From positions 1 to 50,163 of the forward strand of contig JAIFKQ010000151.1 in assembly GCA_020049515.1 (NCBI GenBank): a stretch of 50,163 nucleotides of DNA. The letters are read 5' to 3'. Both the position numbers and the translations under genes were made by a program. Shown in pieces: positions 17,265 to 26,616 of the stretch. This DNA is from Paludibacter sp. Its GTDB lineage: Bacteria; Bacteroidota; Bacteroidia; Bacteroidales; Paludibacteraceae. How positions within the stretch are numbered: the stretch's first letter is position 1; every line of letters starts with the position of its first letter. The notes beneath the pieces were generated by a model. It had not been told where the DNA came from. It saw only the letters and a program-made list of their open reading frames with translations, and made no database searches.

Positions 17265-18200
17265 ATGGAAACTCTTAGCATTATTGTGCCTTGTTACAAT
17301 GAGGAAGCAGTCATTTCTGAATCTTATAGCAGGTTAAAAAAAGTGCTTAACCAAATGAACGATTTTCAATCAGAAATAATATTTGTCAACGACGGAAGTA
17401 CAGATAGAACAGCAGAAATAGTTAGTAAAATTGCGACTAATGATATTCGGGTGAAAATTCTACATTTTTCTAGAAATTTTGGGCATCAACCCGCTGTTAC
17501 TGCAGGAATACATTGCTGCACAAGTGATTTTGCGGTTATAATTGATGCCGATTTACAGGATCCGCCCGAAATTATTCCACAATTGATAGAAACGCTTAAA
17601 AAAGAGCAAGCTAATGTGGTTTATTGCGTAAGAGAGAAACGAAATGGCGAAAGTTTTATGAAAAAACTAACAGCGCGTGTGTTTTATAGGTCGATGAATT
17701 ATCTGTCGGAAGTGAGTATTCCATTGGATACTGGTGATTTTAGGCTGATTGACAGGCTCGTAATCACAGAATTTAAAAGATTCAGGGAGAAAGGTAAATA
17801 CATTCGTGGCATTATTAGTTGGATTGGTTTTAAGCAAGTCCCTTATATGTATCGTCGTGATGCTCGTTTTGCAGGTGAAACTAAATATCCTATTCGCAAA
17901 ATGTTACATTTTGCAACAACGGCAATGCTTTATTTCTCCCAAAAACCATTGAAAATAGCCACAGGTTTAGGTTTTGTTACCGTACTAATAGGTATATTTT
18001 ATGCATTATGGGCTTTGGTAGGAAAAATTGTAGGTTTTTCACATGCCCTTACTGGTTGGAGTTCAATTATTATTTTAATCGTGTTTTTTGGTGGAGTTCA
18101 GTTGCTTACAGTGGGTGTTCTTGGGCAATATATTGGAATTCTTTTCGATGAAATAAAAGATCGACCTGAATATATTATTGAGAAAAAAGAAAACTTTTAA
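17265..18200 (+). CDS. GtrB/DPM1-like family 2 glycosyltransferase, membrane-anchored
   Basis: A 311-aa protein. The GT2 domain (residues 1-215) has LSIIVPCYNEEAVI, IIFVNDGSTDRTAEI, SRNFGHQPAVTAGI and ADLQDPPEIIPQL (DxD metal site). Two C-terminal membrane helices follow (GLGFVTVLIGIFYALWALVG and SIIILIVFFGGVQLLTVGVLGQYIGIL). This layout matches bactoprenol glucosyl/mannosyltransferases such as GtrB and polyprenyl-phosphate transferases. They load a sugar onto undecaprenyl phosphate for later transfer to LPS, glycan or protein. The specific sugar is unknown. It lies after the rfbB terminator, so it is likely a separate unit. Confidence 0.92.
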   Translation: METLSIIVPCYNEEAVISESYSRLKKVLNQMNDFQSEIIFVNDGSTDRTAEIVSKIATNDIRVKILHFSRNFGHQPAVTAGIHCCTSDFAVIIDADLQDPPEIIPQLIETLKKEQANVVYCVREKRNGESFMKKLTARVFYRSMNYLSEVSIPLDTGDFRLIDRLVITEFKRFREKGKYIRGIISWIGFKQVPYMYRRDARFAGETKYPIRKMLHFATTAMLYFSQKPLKIATGLGFVTVLIGIFYALWALVGKIVGFSHALTGWSSIIILIVFFGGVQLLTVGVLGQYIGILFDEIKDRPEYIIEKKENF

Positions 18201-18213
18201 TTGATAAGCTCGG

Positions 18214-19314
18214 TTATTTTGGTGCAATTTTGTACAAATACATCCCAATCAAAAGGAAGACTAAATTGGGGAGCCAAACTGCTGCAAATGCCGACATAGT
18301 GCCATTGACAGATAAAGTTGTGGACATGGTGATAAATAAAATGTACATTGAGCTAAGAGCAAGACCTACACCAAGGTGAAGCCCAATGCCGCCTCGAACT
18401 TTTCTTGACGAAAGCGAAACCCCCATCAATGCCATTATAAATGCAGCTAGTGGCATGGAATATCTTTTATAATACTCATCTTCAAATGCTTGAATGTTTC
18501 CAACCCCACGGTTTTTTTGTTTAATTAAATAGTTTCGTAATTGAATAAGATCCATTTGACCCGCTTCTTTTGAACTTATAAAAAACTCTTCGGGCTGCAC
18601 CATAATGGTAGTATCCTTGCTAGTTCCTTTAGTAATGCTTTCCTGCATACCATTAAAATCACGCTGTAAATAATCAGTGATTTTCCAACTATAGGCCGAA
18701 TCCCAAGAAATTGTTTCGGCAGTAAGACGTGAAACAAGCTTTTTTCCATCAAATTTTTCTAATGAAAATCTGTAGCCTGTATTATTTGTAATTTCGTAAC
18801 GTTCGATATACATAATTACCCCTTTCTCAACTTCCATTTGAACATTTCGTGCATTATCAGTTTTGAATTTACGGATATATTTATCCTCAAAAATAAGCAT
18901 TTTTTCATTGGCTGGGGGGATTACGAAACTACCAATTCCAAAAGAAATGATTGCTATCACAGATGCCGAAAGAAAATAGGGCAACATCAAGCGTCGAAAA
19001 CTCACACCACTCGATAATATGGCAATGATTTCAGTGTTTGTTGCCATTTTTGATGTAAAGAAAATAACGGATATAAATGTGAACAGCGGGCTGAACATAT
19101 TCATATAAAAAGGAATGAAATTTACATAATAGTCAAAAACTATAGCTTTTATTGGAGCCTTATTTTCAAAAAAATTGTCAAGTTTCTCAGTTAAGTCAAA
19201 TACTACAGCAATACTCAAAATGAGTGCAAGGGAGAAGAAATAGGTCCCTAGAAACTTCATCATTATGTATGTGTCAATCCGTTTTAATCCAAATTTTCTA
19301 TAATTCAATTTCAT
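18214..19314 (-). CDS. lptG: LptF/LptG family LPS export permease
   Basis: A 366-aa YjgP/YjgQ family protein. It has three N-terminal helices (IDTYIMMKFLGTYFFSLALILSIAVVFDL, then FSPLFTFISVIFFTSKMATNTEIIAILSSGVSFRRLMLPYF with the conserved E-I/A-x-x-x-x-G-x-S-x-x-R coupling segment), a large periplasmic beta-jellyroll (about 140-280), and three C-terminal helices. It would form the inner-membrane LptFG part of the lipopolysaccharide transporter with LptB. The only sure assignment is the family; F versus G is a guess. It is 137 bp after tgt on the same strand, a pairing often seen in Bacteroidales. Confidence 0.88.
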   Translation of the reverse strand: MKLNYRKFGLKRIDTYIMMKFLGTYFFSLALILSIAVVFDLTEKLDNFFENKAPIKAIVFDYYVNFIPFYMNMFSPLFTFISVIFFTSKMATNTEIIAILSSGVSFRRLMLPYFLSASVIAIISFGIGSFVIPPANEKMLIFEDKYIRKFKTDNARNVQMEVEKGVIMYIERYEITNNTGYRFSLEKFDGKKLVSRLTAETISWDSAYSWKITDYLQRDFNGMQESITKGTSKDTTIMVQPEEFFISSKEAGQMDLIQLRNYLIKQKNRGVGNIQAFEDEYYKRYSMPLAAFIMALMGVSLSSRKVRGGIGLHLGVGLALSSMYILFITMSTTLSVNGTMSAFAAVWLPNLVFLLIGMYLYKIAPK

Positions 19315-19451
19315 TTATTATATTTAGCTTTCTAGTATTTAATTAAGAAAATTTGAATGCGACAACCAAAATGAGAACACATCAAACCGCTGAAAAAAGC
19401 GGATGAAATCTAAGCAACACGAAACACGAAACTCAGAACGCTAAACATTTT

Positions 19452-20582
19452 TTAAAGCCGCCTAGTTACTTGCTCAACCATTCCATTTTTCCATATCGAA
19501 AAATCACCTAATTGTATATGTTTTCTTGCTTCGCCCACCAACCATAAATAAAATGCAAGGTTATGAATAGATGCTATTTGCATGGCTAGTAGCTCTTTGC
19601 TGATGAAAAGGTGACGCAGGTAAGCTTTTGAATAAACTCTATCAACATACGAAGTGCCAAATTCATCAAGTGGCGAAAAATCGTTTTTCCACCTTTCGTT
19701 TTTCATATTCATAATGCCTTGCGACGTAAAAAGCATTCCATTGCGACCGTTTCGAGTAGGCATTACGCAGTCAAACATATCTATGCCACGCTCAATACCT
19801 TCCAGAATATTTTGAGGCGTACCTACTCCCATCAAATAACGAGGTTTTTCTTTAGGTAGTATCTCATTTACTACCTCAATCATTTCATACATTTTTTCTG
19901 TTGGTTCGCCTACAGCCAGCCCTCCAATTGCATTGCCTTCGCGGTTTTGATCCGCAATGAATTTTGCAGATTCACGTCGTAATTCTGGATATACACAGCC
20001 CTGAACAATGGGAAAATAGGATTGTGAGTGTCCATATATAGGCCATGTACTATCAAAATGCTTTAAGCCTCTATCCAGCCAACGATGTGTCATTTCCATT
20101 GATTTTTTAGCATAACCAAAGTCGGCAGTACCTGGGGTACATTCATCAAACGCCATTATTATGTCTGCTCCAATAATTCGTTGAATTTCTACCACGTTTT
20201 CGGGTGTAAATAGATGTTTGCTACCATCTATATGTGAGCGAAAAGTGGCTCCCTCTTCCTTTAGTTTACGGTTTTCGGAGAGTGAAAATACCTGAAAACC
20301 ACCGCTGTCTGTCAGGATTGGTTTATCCCAGCCGTTAAATTTATGTAAGCCTCCTGCACCCTCTAAAGTCTGCAAGCCTGGCCGTAAATATAAATGGTAA
20401 GTATTCCCAAGTATAATTTGAGCCTTAATATCCTCTTTTAACTCATGAAAATGAACAGCTTTTACGGAAGCTACTGTTCCTACGGGCATAAAAATTGGCG
20501 TTTCTATTACGCCATGGTCTGTTGTTATTTTGCCTGCACGGGCGTTGCTTTTTGGGTCGGAATGCTGTATGTCAAAAGTCAT
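19452..20582 (-). CDS. tgt: Queuine tRNA-ribosyltransferase (tRNA-guanine transglycosylase)
   Basis: A 376-aa TIM-barrel enzyme that exchanges guanine-34 for preQ1 in Asn/Asp/His/Tyr tRNAs. It has ILTDSGGFQVFSLS with the catalytic base Asp, QRIIGADIIMAFDECTP, GGLAVGEP, and DCVMPTRNGRNGMLFT with the nucleophile Asp. Oddity: the zinc site of most bacterial TGTs (CxCxxC...H) is missing. The matching stretch reads DEFGTSYVDRVYSKAYLRHLF with no Cys, and only the His in SIHNLAFYL remains. Length and catalytic motifs are normal, and I recall similar Cys-less forms in Bacteroidetes, so the gene is probably functional. Confidence 0.95.
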   Translation of the reverse strand: MTFDIQHSDPKSNARAGKITTDHGVIETPIFMPVGTVASVKAVHFHELKEDIKAQIILGNTYHLYLRPGLQTLEGAGGLHKFNGWDKPILTDSGGFQVFSLSENRKLKEEGATFRSHIDGSKHLFTPENVVEIQRIIGADIIMAFDECTPGTADFGYAKKSMEMTHRWLDRGLKHFDSTWPIYGHSQSYFPIVQGCVYPELRRESAKFIADQNREGNAIGGLAVGEPTEKMYEMIEVVNEILPKEKPRYLMGVGTPQNILEGIERGIDMFDCVMPTRNGRNGMLFTSQGIMNMKNERWKNDFSPLDEFGTSYVDRVYSKAYLRHLFISKELLAMQIASIHNLAFYLWLVGEARKHIQLGDFSIWKNGMVEQVTRRL

Positions 20583-20691
20583 TTTTTGGAGTCTTAAGTC
20601 AGAAAGTAGTAACTTTAATGACTTTCTGTGGTTTGTTTTTTCGTAAATGAATTGAGTGTTTTTTGATATTTACACATGTTTTTGCATCTTG

Positions 20692-21282
20692 TTAAAATGA
20701 CCCTTTTATAAAGTTCTCCAGAATCTTTTGTCCTACTTCTCCCGATTTTTCAGGATGAAATTGTACTGCAAAAAAATTATCTTTCTGCAGTGCTGAGCTA
20801 TAGTTTTTGATGTAATTTGTTGTAGAAATCGAATCTGAGCAAGCTTCTATATAATAACCGTGTACAAAATACATATACGAATTTTCATCTACACCCTTAA
20901 AAAGATGCGATTTTAGGTTCGAAATATTATTCCAGCCAATTTGTGGAATTTTAAATTCCGCCTCTGGAAATCGTTTTACCGTTTGATTAAAAATTCCAAA
21001 ACACTGAGTGTCATTTTCTTCGGAGTGAGCGCACATTAGTTGCATGCCGAGGCAAATGCCCAATACGGGTTGAGTAAGCGAACAAATTAGTTTGTCCAAT
21101 CCTTTGTCTTTCAAGTATTTCATGGCCGAAGATGCTTCTCCTACACCTGGAAAGATTACCCTGTCTGCCAAGCGAATTTCATCGTAATCATCAGTTACAA
21201 TGGCATTCACTCCAATTCGCTCCAGTGCAAAAAGTACAGATCGTATATTACCAGCATTGTATTTTATTATAACTACTTTCAT
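20692..21282 (-). CDS. hisH: Imidazole glycerol phosphate synthase glutaminase subunit
   Basis: A 196-aa class I glutamine amidotransferase. The start ATG at 21282 (MKVVIIKYNAGNIRSV) is preferred over a TTG three codons earlier. Nucleophile C77 in LGICLGMQLM and the His-x-Glu pair in FAVQFHPEKSGE complete the triad. The N-terminal YNAGN and the FPGVGEAS oxyanion region are typical of HisH. It supplies ammonia to HisF in histidine synthesis. hisF and the other his genes are not in the window; the gene sits between panD and tgt. Confidence 0.93.
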   Translation of the reverse strand: MKVVIIKYNAGNIRSVLFALERIGVNAIVTDDYDEIRLADRVIFPGVGEASSAMKYLKDKGLDKLICSLTQPVLGICLGMQLMCAHSEENDTQCFGIFNQTVKRFPEAEFKIPQIGWNNISNLKSHLFKGVDENSYMYFVHGYYIEACSDSISTTNYIKNYSSALQKDNFFAVQFHPEKSGEVGQKILENFIKGSF

Positions 21283-21313
21283 GATTTTCAAATCTTTAAA
21301 CTATCAAACCGCT

Positions 21314-21664
21314 TTATACGATTTTATTTGTGGCTGTATCGGGAAAAACTAAAGCAGGCTTAAATGTTCTAGCCTCTTCCATTTCCATCATAGCAAATGC
21401 CATTATAATAACCACATCTCCTGGCTGTACTTTTCTAGCGGCAGCTCCATTCAAACAGATTATACCAGTGCTTCTTTGACCCGGAATAACATAAGTTTCA
21501 AATCGTTCGCCATTATTATTATTTACAATACTAACTTTTTCGTTAGCAATAATATTTGCCGCATCCATCAAATCTTGGTCAATGGTAATGCTACCTATAT
21601 AATTCAAATTGGCCTCTGTAACAGTTACCCTATGAATCTTTGATTTTACAATGTGTATCAACAT
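21314..21664 (-). CDS. panD: Aspartate 1-decarboxylase (pyruvoyl enzyme)
   Basis: A 116-aa protein from the ATG at 21664. This start puts the self-cleavage site exactly at Gly24-Ser25 (NYIGSITID), the position known for PanD. The longer frame would add eight residues. It makes beta-alanine from aspartate for pantothenate. Conserved features are [11 protein letters not shown], the pyruvoyl-forming Ser, [21 protein letters not shown] and [18 protein letters not shown]. It lies 62 bp after panC and is probably co-transcribed. Confidence 0.96.
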   Translation of the reverse strand: MLIHIVKSKIHRVTVTEANLNYIGSITIDQDLMDAANIIANEKVSIVNNNNGERFETYVIPGQRSTGIICLNGAAARKVQPGDVVIIMAFAMMEMEEARTFKPALVFPDTATNKIV

Positions 21665-21726
21665 AATGTTTGTTTTTTTTATAAGCAAGCGTTTAAGGAG
21701 TGTTTTTTGAATAATCTGCCTTAAAA

Positions 21727-22569
21727 CTAATACCTTATATTGTCAATTAATCTTACCTCCCCACAAAAAACAGCTATGCACCCTACGGCAGGGTTTATCC
21801 AAGAGTTTACAGTTTGCAGGGTTTTTACATCTACTATATCAAAATACTCAACCACTAAACCATCAACCGAATTTATGTTATCAATCACCTTGGTTGTGAG
21901 TTCGCATGGCGAAAGGTGAGAAGCCAAGCTACAACTTTCTAACAGTGTTTTTGAAATTTCGGCAGCTTGCGCACGTTGTTCCGTTGTTAATCGTTCGTTT
22001 CTGCTGCTCATTGCCAGCCCGGAGTCTTCGCGCACAATAGGGCAGTCAACTATTTCGATATTAAAATCCAGCACTTTTACCATTTGATGAATAATGGAAA
22101 GTTGCTGAAAATCTTTTTCGCCAAAATATGCCTTAGTTGGCTGTACCAATTTAAAAAGTTTACTCACTATTTGAACCACTCCATTAAAATGACCAGGGCG
22201 AAATTGACCTTCCATAACTGTATCAAGACCTCCAAAATCGAAATCAAAACGATTTTTCAATTCGTTGATATTGTACATATCTTCTGCTTTTGGTGCAAAA
22301 ATAATATCGCATTTTTCTGATTTTAAAAGCTTTACATCTTTATTGAAGTCGCGAGGGTACTTTTCTAAATCACTCAGGCTGTTAAATTGAGTTGGGTTTA
22401 CAAAAATGCTTACTATGCAACAATCATTTTCTGAAACTGATTGCTTAACCAAGGCTAGATGTCCTTCGTGCAAAGCACCCATTGTAGGAACAAACCCAAT
22501 GGTTTTGCCATTTGCTTTAAGTGATTCAATTTCAGTTTGAAATTCATTTATTGATTCAAAAATTTTCAT
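21727..22569 (-). CDS. panC: Pantothenate synthetase (pantoate-beta-alanine ligase)
   Basis: A 280-aa protein from ATG 22569 ([10 protein letters not shown]); a TTG two codons upstream is less likely. Adenylate-forming motifs are [16 protein letters not shown] (HIGH-like), [27 protein letters not shown] and MSSRNERL (KMSKS-like). It joins pantoate and beta-alanine using ATP. Its beta-alanine supplier PanD follows directly downstream, so the two catalyse consecutive steps. A -7 box lies about 60 nt upstream. Confidence 0.97.
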   Translation of the reverse strand: MKIFESINEFQTEIESLKANGKTIGFVPTMGALHEGHLALVKQSVSENDCCIVSIFVNPTQFNSLSDLEKYPRDFNKDVKLLKSEKCDIIFAPKAEDMYNINELKNRFDFDFGGLDTVMEGQFRPGHFNGVVQIVSKLFKLVQPTKAYFGEKDFQQLSIIHQMVKVLDFNIEIVDCPIVREDSGLAMSSRNERLTTEQRAQAAEISKTLLESCSLASHLSPCELTTKVIDNINSVDGLVVEYFDIVDVKTLQTVNSWINPAVGCIAVFCGEVRLIDNIRY

Positions 22570-22627
22570 TGCCAAGTATTGAGTTAAAACAGATCATTCA
22601 TTGTTTCTTTAGAACAAAAAACGCCTG

Positions 22628-22635
22628 CAAAAGTA
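22628..22635 (-). promoter_or_regulatory. -7 box for panC-panD
   Basis: TACTTTTG on the minus strand, 59 nt before the panC ATG. The -33 element is not clear. Confidence 0.45.
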
Positions 22636-22939
22636 GTAAAACTTATTTAGAATAGCTGTATTTTTATGCTATATAAACAAAAAACTAGCAGTTGTATCGT
22701 TTCCCAAAAATCATAAAGTGAAAAATCATTTCTGTAGCAATTGTAAATTTTAAGGAGCTATTGATACAAATGTACATGGTTAAACTATTATAAATAGGAA
22801 ATCACTTAAAAGTCTTCTTGTATGATTCGCTTTTTTGTAATAATCTAATTATTAGTTGATTAATTAGTTATTTGGCAAATGTGTTTTTTTAGAAAGTCCA
22901 TTATATAGTAAGTTCACTTAACTATTACGGCATTAGCTC
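22636..22939. other. Intergenic region between divergent panC and GT5-domain gene
   Basis: About 300 bp, very AT-rich. Apart from the promoters at its two ends I see no gene or strong hairpin. Confidence 0.4.
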
Positions 22940-22972
22940 TTGTTTATATCCGATTTTTTTTATATATCTTTG
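22940..22972 (+). promoter_or_regulatory. Promoter of the GT5-domain gene
   Basis: TATCTTTG (22965-22972) is a full -7 match, 41 nt before the ATG. A TTG at 22940-22942 lies 22 nt upstream, slightly longer than ideal. Confidence 0.55.
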
Positions 22973-23013
22973 CATACCGAAAATATCTCACAAGCCATCG
23001 GATTACTTAGAAC

Positions 23014-23826
23014 ATGAAAAAAGTTACAAAAGTTTTGTATATTTCTCAAGAAATTTTTCCTTATTTACCAGAATCTGAGATTGCAAATATGGGGAGGTAT
23101 CTCCCACAAGCGGTTCAAGACCGAGGCCGCGAAACGCGTACTTTTATGCCAAAGTTTGGCGCCGTTAACGAACGTAGAAATCAATTGCATGAAGTGATAC
23201 GTTTGTCTGGAATGAATTTGATTATTGACGACACCGACCACCCATTAATCATTAAAGTAGCATCCATTCAAGCTGCTCGTATGCAAGTTTACTTTATAGA
23301 TAACGACGACTATTTTCATCGTAAAAACACTATTGCAGATGAAGCTGGAGATGAATATGAAGACAATGATGAGCGTACAATCTTTTTTGTACGTGGGGTA
23401 ATGGAAACTGTGAAAAAGCTGCGTTGGACTCCTGATATTATTCATTGCCAAGGTTGGATGACCGCTCTTGCTCCATTATATATCAAAAAAGCTTTCAACG
23501 ATGATCCATTTTTCAAACATTCAAAAGTGGTTTACTCTGTTTTCAATGACGATTTTCAAAAGCCTTTCCGTAATTTATTTGCCGAAAGATTGATGTTAGA
23601 AGGTATCGAGAAAAAGCATGTGACTCAAGTAAAAGATAAAGTCATTGATTTTGTGGCTCTCACAAAACTTGCAATTGATTACTCCGATGGTGTTATTCAA
23701 TCTAGTCCACAAGTAAACGAGGACGTGTTGAAATATGTTGCTACAAAGAAGACTAAATTTTTACCCTATCAGTCCATCGAAGATTATGCCGATGCTTATG
23801 TGCAATTTTACGATAGCTTGATTTAA
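23014..23826 (+). CDS. Stand-alone N-terminal GT5 (glycogen/starch synthase) domain protein
   Basis: A 270-aa protein. It has the N-terminal Rossmann half of GT5 glycogen synthase: KVLYISQEIFPYLPESEIANMGRYLPQAVQDRGRETRTFMPKFG, IDNDDYFHR, ERTIFFVRGVMETVKKL and PDIIHCQGWMTALAPLYIK. The C-terminal half with the ADP-glucose-binding E-x7-E motif is absent. Full GlgA is about 480 aa. Such short homologues next to panC/panD and DUF4270 genes recur in Bacteroidales, so this is a family form, not a fresh truncation. Without the C-terminal domain ordinary synthase activity is doubtful; a regulatory or other binding role is possible. Its promoter is divergent from panC. Confidence 0.85.
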   Translation: MKKVTKVLYISQEIFPYLPESEIANMGRYLPQAVQDRGRETRTFMPKFGAVNERRNQLHEVIRLSGMNLIIDDTDHPLIIKVASIQAARMQVYFIDNDDYFHRKNTIADEAGDEYEDNDERTIFFVRGVMETVKKLRWTPDIIHCQGWMTALAPLYIKKAFNDDPFFKHSKVVYSVFNDDFQKPFRNLFAERLMLEGIEKKHVTQVKDKVIDFVALTKLAIDYSDGVIQSSPQVNEDVLKYVATKKTKFLPYQSIEDYADAYVQFYDSLI

Positions 23827-23916
23827 CTTTTTTGTTATGGATTATTTCTCATTATAATATCAGCGGACTTATTTCGTTATAATTAATCTTCAAGTAACCA
23901 CTTTTTTTCATTTTAC

Positions 23917-25281
23917 ATGAAATCTTATACAATTATTCTGCTTCTTATTTCATTGTTTGTTTTTTCTTGTAATGATGATTTAACTGATTTGGGTGTTGGA
24001 ATCAGACCTATATCCGATTCAATATATATTGGTACAGATACTTTTCACGTTTCTACCCAAAATTTTACTATACCTCATATAATTTCGAGGCCTGATTCTT
24101 TTCTTTTGGGAAGTTTTTACGACGTTACATTTGGTACTACCCAAGCTGATATTTTAGCTCAAGTACAAGGGCCTGTTGGAATAAATTTCAAATATCCAGC
24201 TAATTCAAAACCAGACTCAGCAGTACTCAGAATTTATTATAGAAGTTGGATTGGAGATAGTTACTCTCCTATGGAGATAAATGTTTATCAATTAAATGGT
24301 GAAATTTTTGAGTATTCAAAATCTTATAAAACCAATCTTGATTTGTCTCTTTATTGCAACCGTGAAAAATTATTGGGTCGTAAAGTAGTTACAGCCATTG
24401 ATGCATCAAAAACAACTGCTTCTACAAATATATCTATCAAATTAGATACTGTTTTTAAAAACGATTTTTTTAATGCCTCTCCTAGCGTTTTTTCAACTGA
24501 AGCTTCGTTTCTGAATTTTTTTAAAGGCATGTTTATTACTACTAATTTTGGAACATCCACTTTGCTCAATGTGGGGAGAATTGATTTAGATTATTATTTT
24601 CACTACGATTATAAAAAACCAGATGAGGACACATTAACGCGGGTTAGTAATGTACTTACATTTCCAGCCAACTCTGAGGTGCGACAAGTTAATCGTTTTA
24701 CTCACCCAGACGCAACAGTAATTCACAATAAATTGTTGCTTATTGATAGTGTTAATCATATTTCTTCCCCTGCCAATATTCAGACTCAACTTATATTGCC
24801 GTTAAAACGGATGCAAGATAGGATAAATGCCGGAATACTCAACAAAAAGCAAGTTTTAAATAACGCTCTACTCAATGTAGAAGTCACCGAAATTGATGCA
24901 AGCTTACTACCACGCCCAATTGTAAAATACATGTTACTTATAAAAAAAGACTCTATTGATAATTTTTTTAGCAAAGGCAAATTACCAAGCGATACTTATG
25001 CAATTCTTGCTCCCTATACCGCTTCATTAATCAGCAACACATCATTGTATGAAAGATATTATACTTTCGATTTGGCTAAATTGATTGCTAATGAATTTAA
25101 ATTGAAGACAAACATCAATGATAATTACGAAATGATGTTAGTGCCAGTAAGGGTTACATTTGATAGTAGTAATAATGTAAAAACTGTAAAACAGGAATTC
25201 TTGATGAGCTCTGTAGTTATTAGAAGTGGAAAGAATACGACTTCTCCAATGCGAATTAATATGGTTTATAGTGGGTTTTAA
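23917..25281 (+). CDS. DUF4270 family lipoprotein
   Basis: A 454-aa protein with a lipoprotein signal (IILLLISLFVFSC, lipobox Cys18) followed by NDDLTDLGVGIRP, the usual opening of Bacteroidetes DUF4270 proteins. Further family features are DSFLLGSFYDVTFGTTQADILAQV, PDSAVLRIYYRSW and LILPLKRMQDRIN. It is predicted to be surface or periplasmic and beta-rich. The function is unknown. It lies 90 bp after the GT5-domain gene, a conserved neighbour, and ends at a clear terminator. Confidence 0.85.
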   Translation: MKSYTIILLLISLFVFSCNDDLTDLGVGIRPISDSIYIGTDTFHVSTQNFTIPHIISRPDSFLLGSFYDVTFGTTQADILAQVQGPVGINFKYPANSKPDSAVLRIYYRSWIGDSYSPMEINVYQLNGEIFEYSKSYKTNLDLSLYCNREKLLGRKVVTAIDASKTTASTNISIKLDTVFKNDFFNASPSVFSTEASFLNFFKGMFITTNFGTSTLLNVGRIDLDYYFHYDYKKPDEDTLTRVSNVLTFPANSEVRQVNRFTHPDATVIHNKLLLIDSVNHISSPANIQTQLILPLKRMQDRINAGILNKKQVLNNALLNVEVTEIDASLLPRPIVKYMLLIKKDSIDNFFSKGKLPSDTYAILAPYTASLISNTSLYERYYTFDLAKLIANEFKLKTNINDNYEMMLVPVRVTFDSSNNVKTVKQEFLMSSVVIRSGKNTTSPMRINMVYSGF

Positions 25282-25365
25282 TATTGGTTTTTAATATGGT
25301 TTATTCGAATAACTTGGTTGTGTTTTTCAAAATAAAATGATATAAGTTTAGTTGTATTTCATTGT

Positions 25366-25400
25366 AATCCATCAGACTAGTTGTTTGATGGATTTTTTTT
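25366..25400 (+). terminator. Intrinsic terminator after the DUF4270 gene
   Basis: A 12-bp stem (25366-25377 with 25383-25394, one G-U), 5-nt loop, T-run to 25400. Confidence 0.85.
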
Positions 25401-25455
25401 ATTGGATAATATTTGGTTTGCGTTATTGCAATTTCGATGTAAATAGTGTTTAATT

Positions 25456-25824
25456 ATGGAAAGTATGAAGAAAAGAATTGAAAGTTTTGGCTATGCCATT
25501 CAAGGAATAAAATCAGTAGTGGGCTCTGAGGTCAATTTGCGCATCCACTTAGTAATTGCCATTTTTGTGATTGTTTGCGGATTTTTTTTTGGAATTAGTG
25601 CCACCGAATGGATGCTTTGCTTACTTTGTTTTGCCTTGGTAATAGGTATGGAAATGATGAATACTGCCATAGAAAATGTGGTCGATTTAGTATCGCCAGG
25701 AATGCACCCTTTAGCTGGTAAGGCTAAGGATATTGCTGCGGGAGCTGTACTTATTTGTGCTATAATTTCAGCTTTAGTAGGCCTTTTAATTTTTGTTCCT
25801 AAAGGCTGGGCGCTATTCGTTTAG
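25456..25824 (+). CDS. dgkA: Diacylglycerol/undecaprenol kinase, DgkA family
   Basis: A 122-aa integral membrane kinase with three helices. An N-terminal amphipathic stretch has SFGYAIQGIKSVVGSEVNLRIHL, then the DgkA signature MEMMNTAIENVVDLVSPGMHPLAGKAKDIAAGAVL with the catalytic Glu and the E-N/D metal ligands. In Bacteroidetes and Firmicutes this family often phosphorylates undecaprenol, recycling the glycan carrier, instead of diacylglycerol; which applies here is not decidable. ATG at 25456 or 25465 could be used. It follows the DUF4270 terminator and precedes comF. Confidence 0.93.
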   Translation: MESMKKRIESFGYAIQGIKSVVGSEVNLRIHLVIAIFVIVCGFFFGISATEWMLCLLCFALVIGMEMMNTAIENVVDLVSPGMHPLAGKAKDIAAGAVLICAIISALVGLLIFVPKGWALFV

Positions 25825-25906
25825 CTCCAATAGTTCATTTTAGTTAGCATCACCTTTAGCACTAAGTTATTTTTTTTGATCTAATGCCCTTACTTACTTA
25901 ACTGTT

Positions 25907-26596
25907 ATGAAAACTAATGCTTTCAATGACTTTTTTAATCTTCTATTCCCTAATTTATGCATCGTATGTGGTGTGAATTTGTTGAAACGTGAAAAGTGTA
26001 TATGTATCAGTTGTTTATATCAAATTCCCAAAACGAATTTTCATTTAGTGGTGGACAATTCTGTTGAAAAGAAATTTTGGGGAAAAGCTACAATTTATAG
26101 AGGTACGGCATTTTTCTTTTTCCAAAAAGGATCATCGTTTCAAAAGACCTTACATGCATTGAAGTATAAAAATAACAAGGAGGTGGGTGAGGTTTTAGGA
26201 ATGTATGCTGGTGCAGATTTAATGGATTCTACAGATTTTAAATCTGTGGATGTAATTATCCCAGTTCCACTTCACCCAAAAAAATACCAAAAGAGAGGCT
26301 ATAATCAAAGCGAGTTGATAGGTAAAGGTTTATCATCGGTAATGAATATACCTCAAAATACAACTACTCTAATTCGAGTAAAAGAAAATATGACTCAAAC
26401 AAAAAAAACTGTTTTTGAGCGTTTCGAAAATACGGATGGAATTTTTCAATTGTCAGAGATAACCTCACTCAAAGGGCAACATATTTTGTTAGTAGATGAT
26501 GTGCTCACTACGGGGTCCACCCTTGAAGCTTGCATTATTGCATTGCTTCAAATTGAAGGCGTTAAAGTCAGTGTTTTTACTTTAGCCGTAGCCTAA
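25907..26596 (+). CDS. ComF family phosphoribosyltransferase-like protein
   Basis: A 229-aa protein. An N-terminal Cys knuckle (CIVCG ... CICISCL) is followed by a type I phosphoribosyltransferase fold. Conserved stretches are LHALKYKNNKEVGEVLG, VIIPVPLHPKKYQKRGYNQSELIGKGL, and the PRPP-binding loop ILLVDDVLTTGSTLEAC. ComF is linked to natural transformation in some bacteria; in Bacteroidetes the role is unproven. It lies 82 bp downstream of dgkA and is convergent with the response regulator gene. Confidence 0.92.
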   Translation: MKTNAFNDFFNLLFPNLCIVCGVNLLKREKCICISCLYQIPKTNFHLVVDNSVEKKFWGKATIYRGTAFFFFQKGSSFQKTLHALKYKNNKEVGEVLGMYAGADLMDSTDFKSVDVIIPVPLHPKKYQKRGYNQSELIGKGLSSVMNIPQNTTTLIRVKENMTQTKKTVFERFENTDGIFQLSEITSLKGQHILLVDDVLTTGSTLEACIIALLQIEGVKVSVFTLAVA

Positions 26597-26616
26597 ATTA
26601 TCATTCAATTCCCATT

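Noticed and set aside
19387-19402. Hairpin CCGCT/AGCGG between tgt and lptG as a terminator
   Set aside because: Only 5 bp with no T-run; too weak to call.
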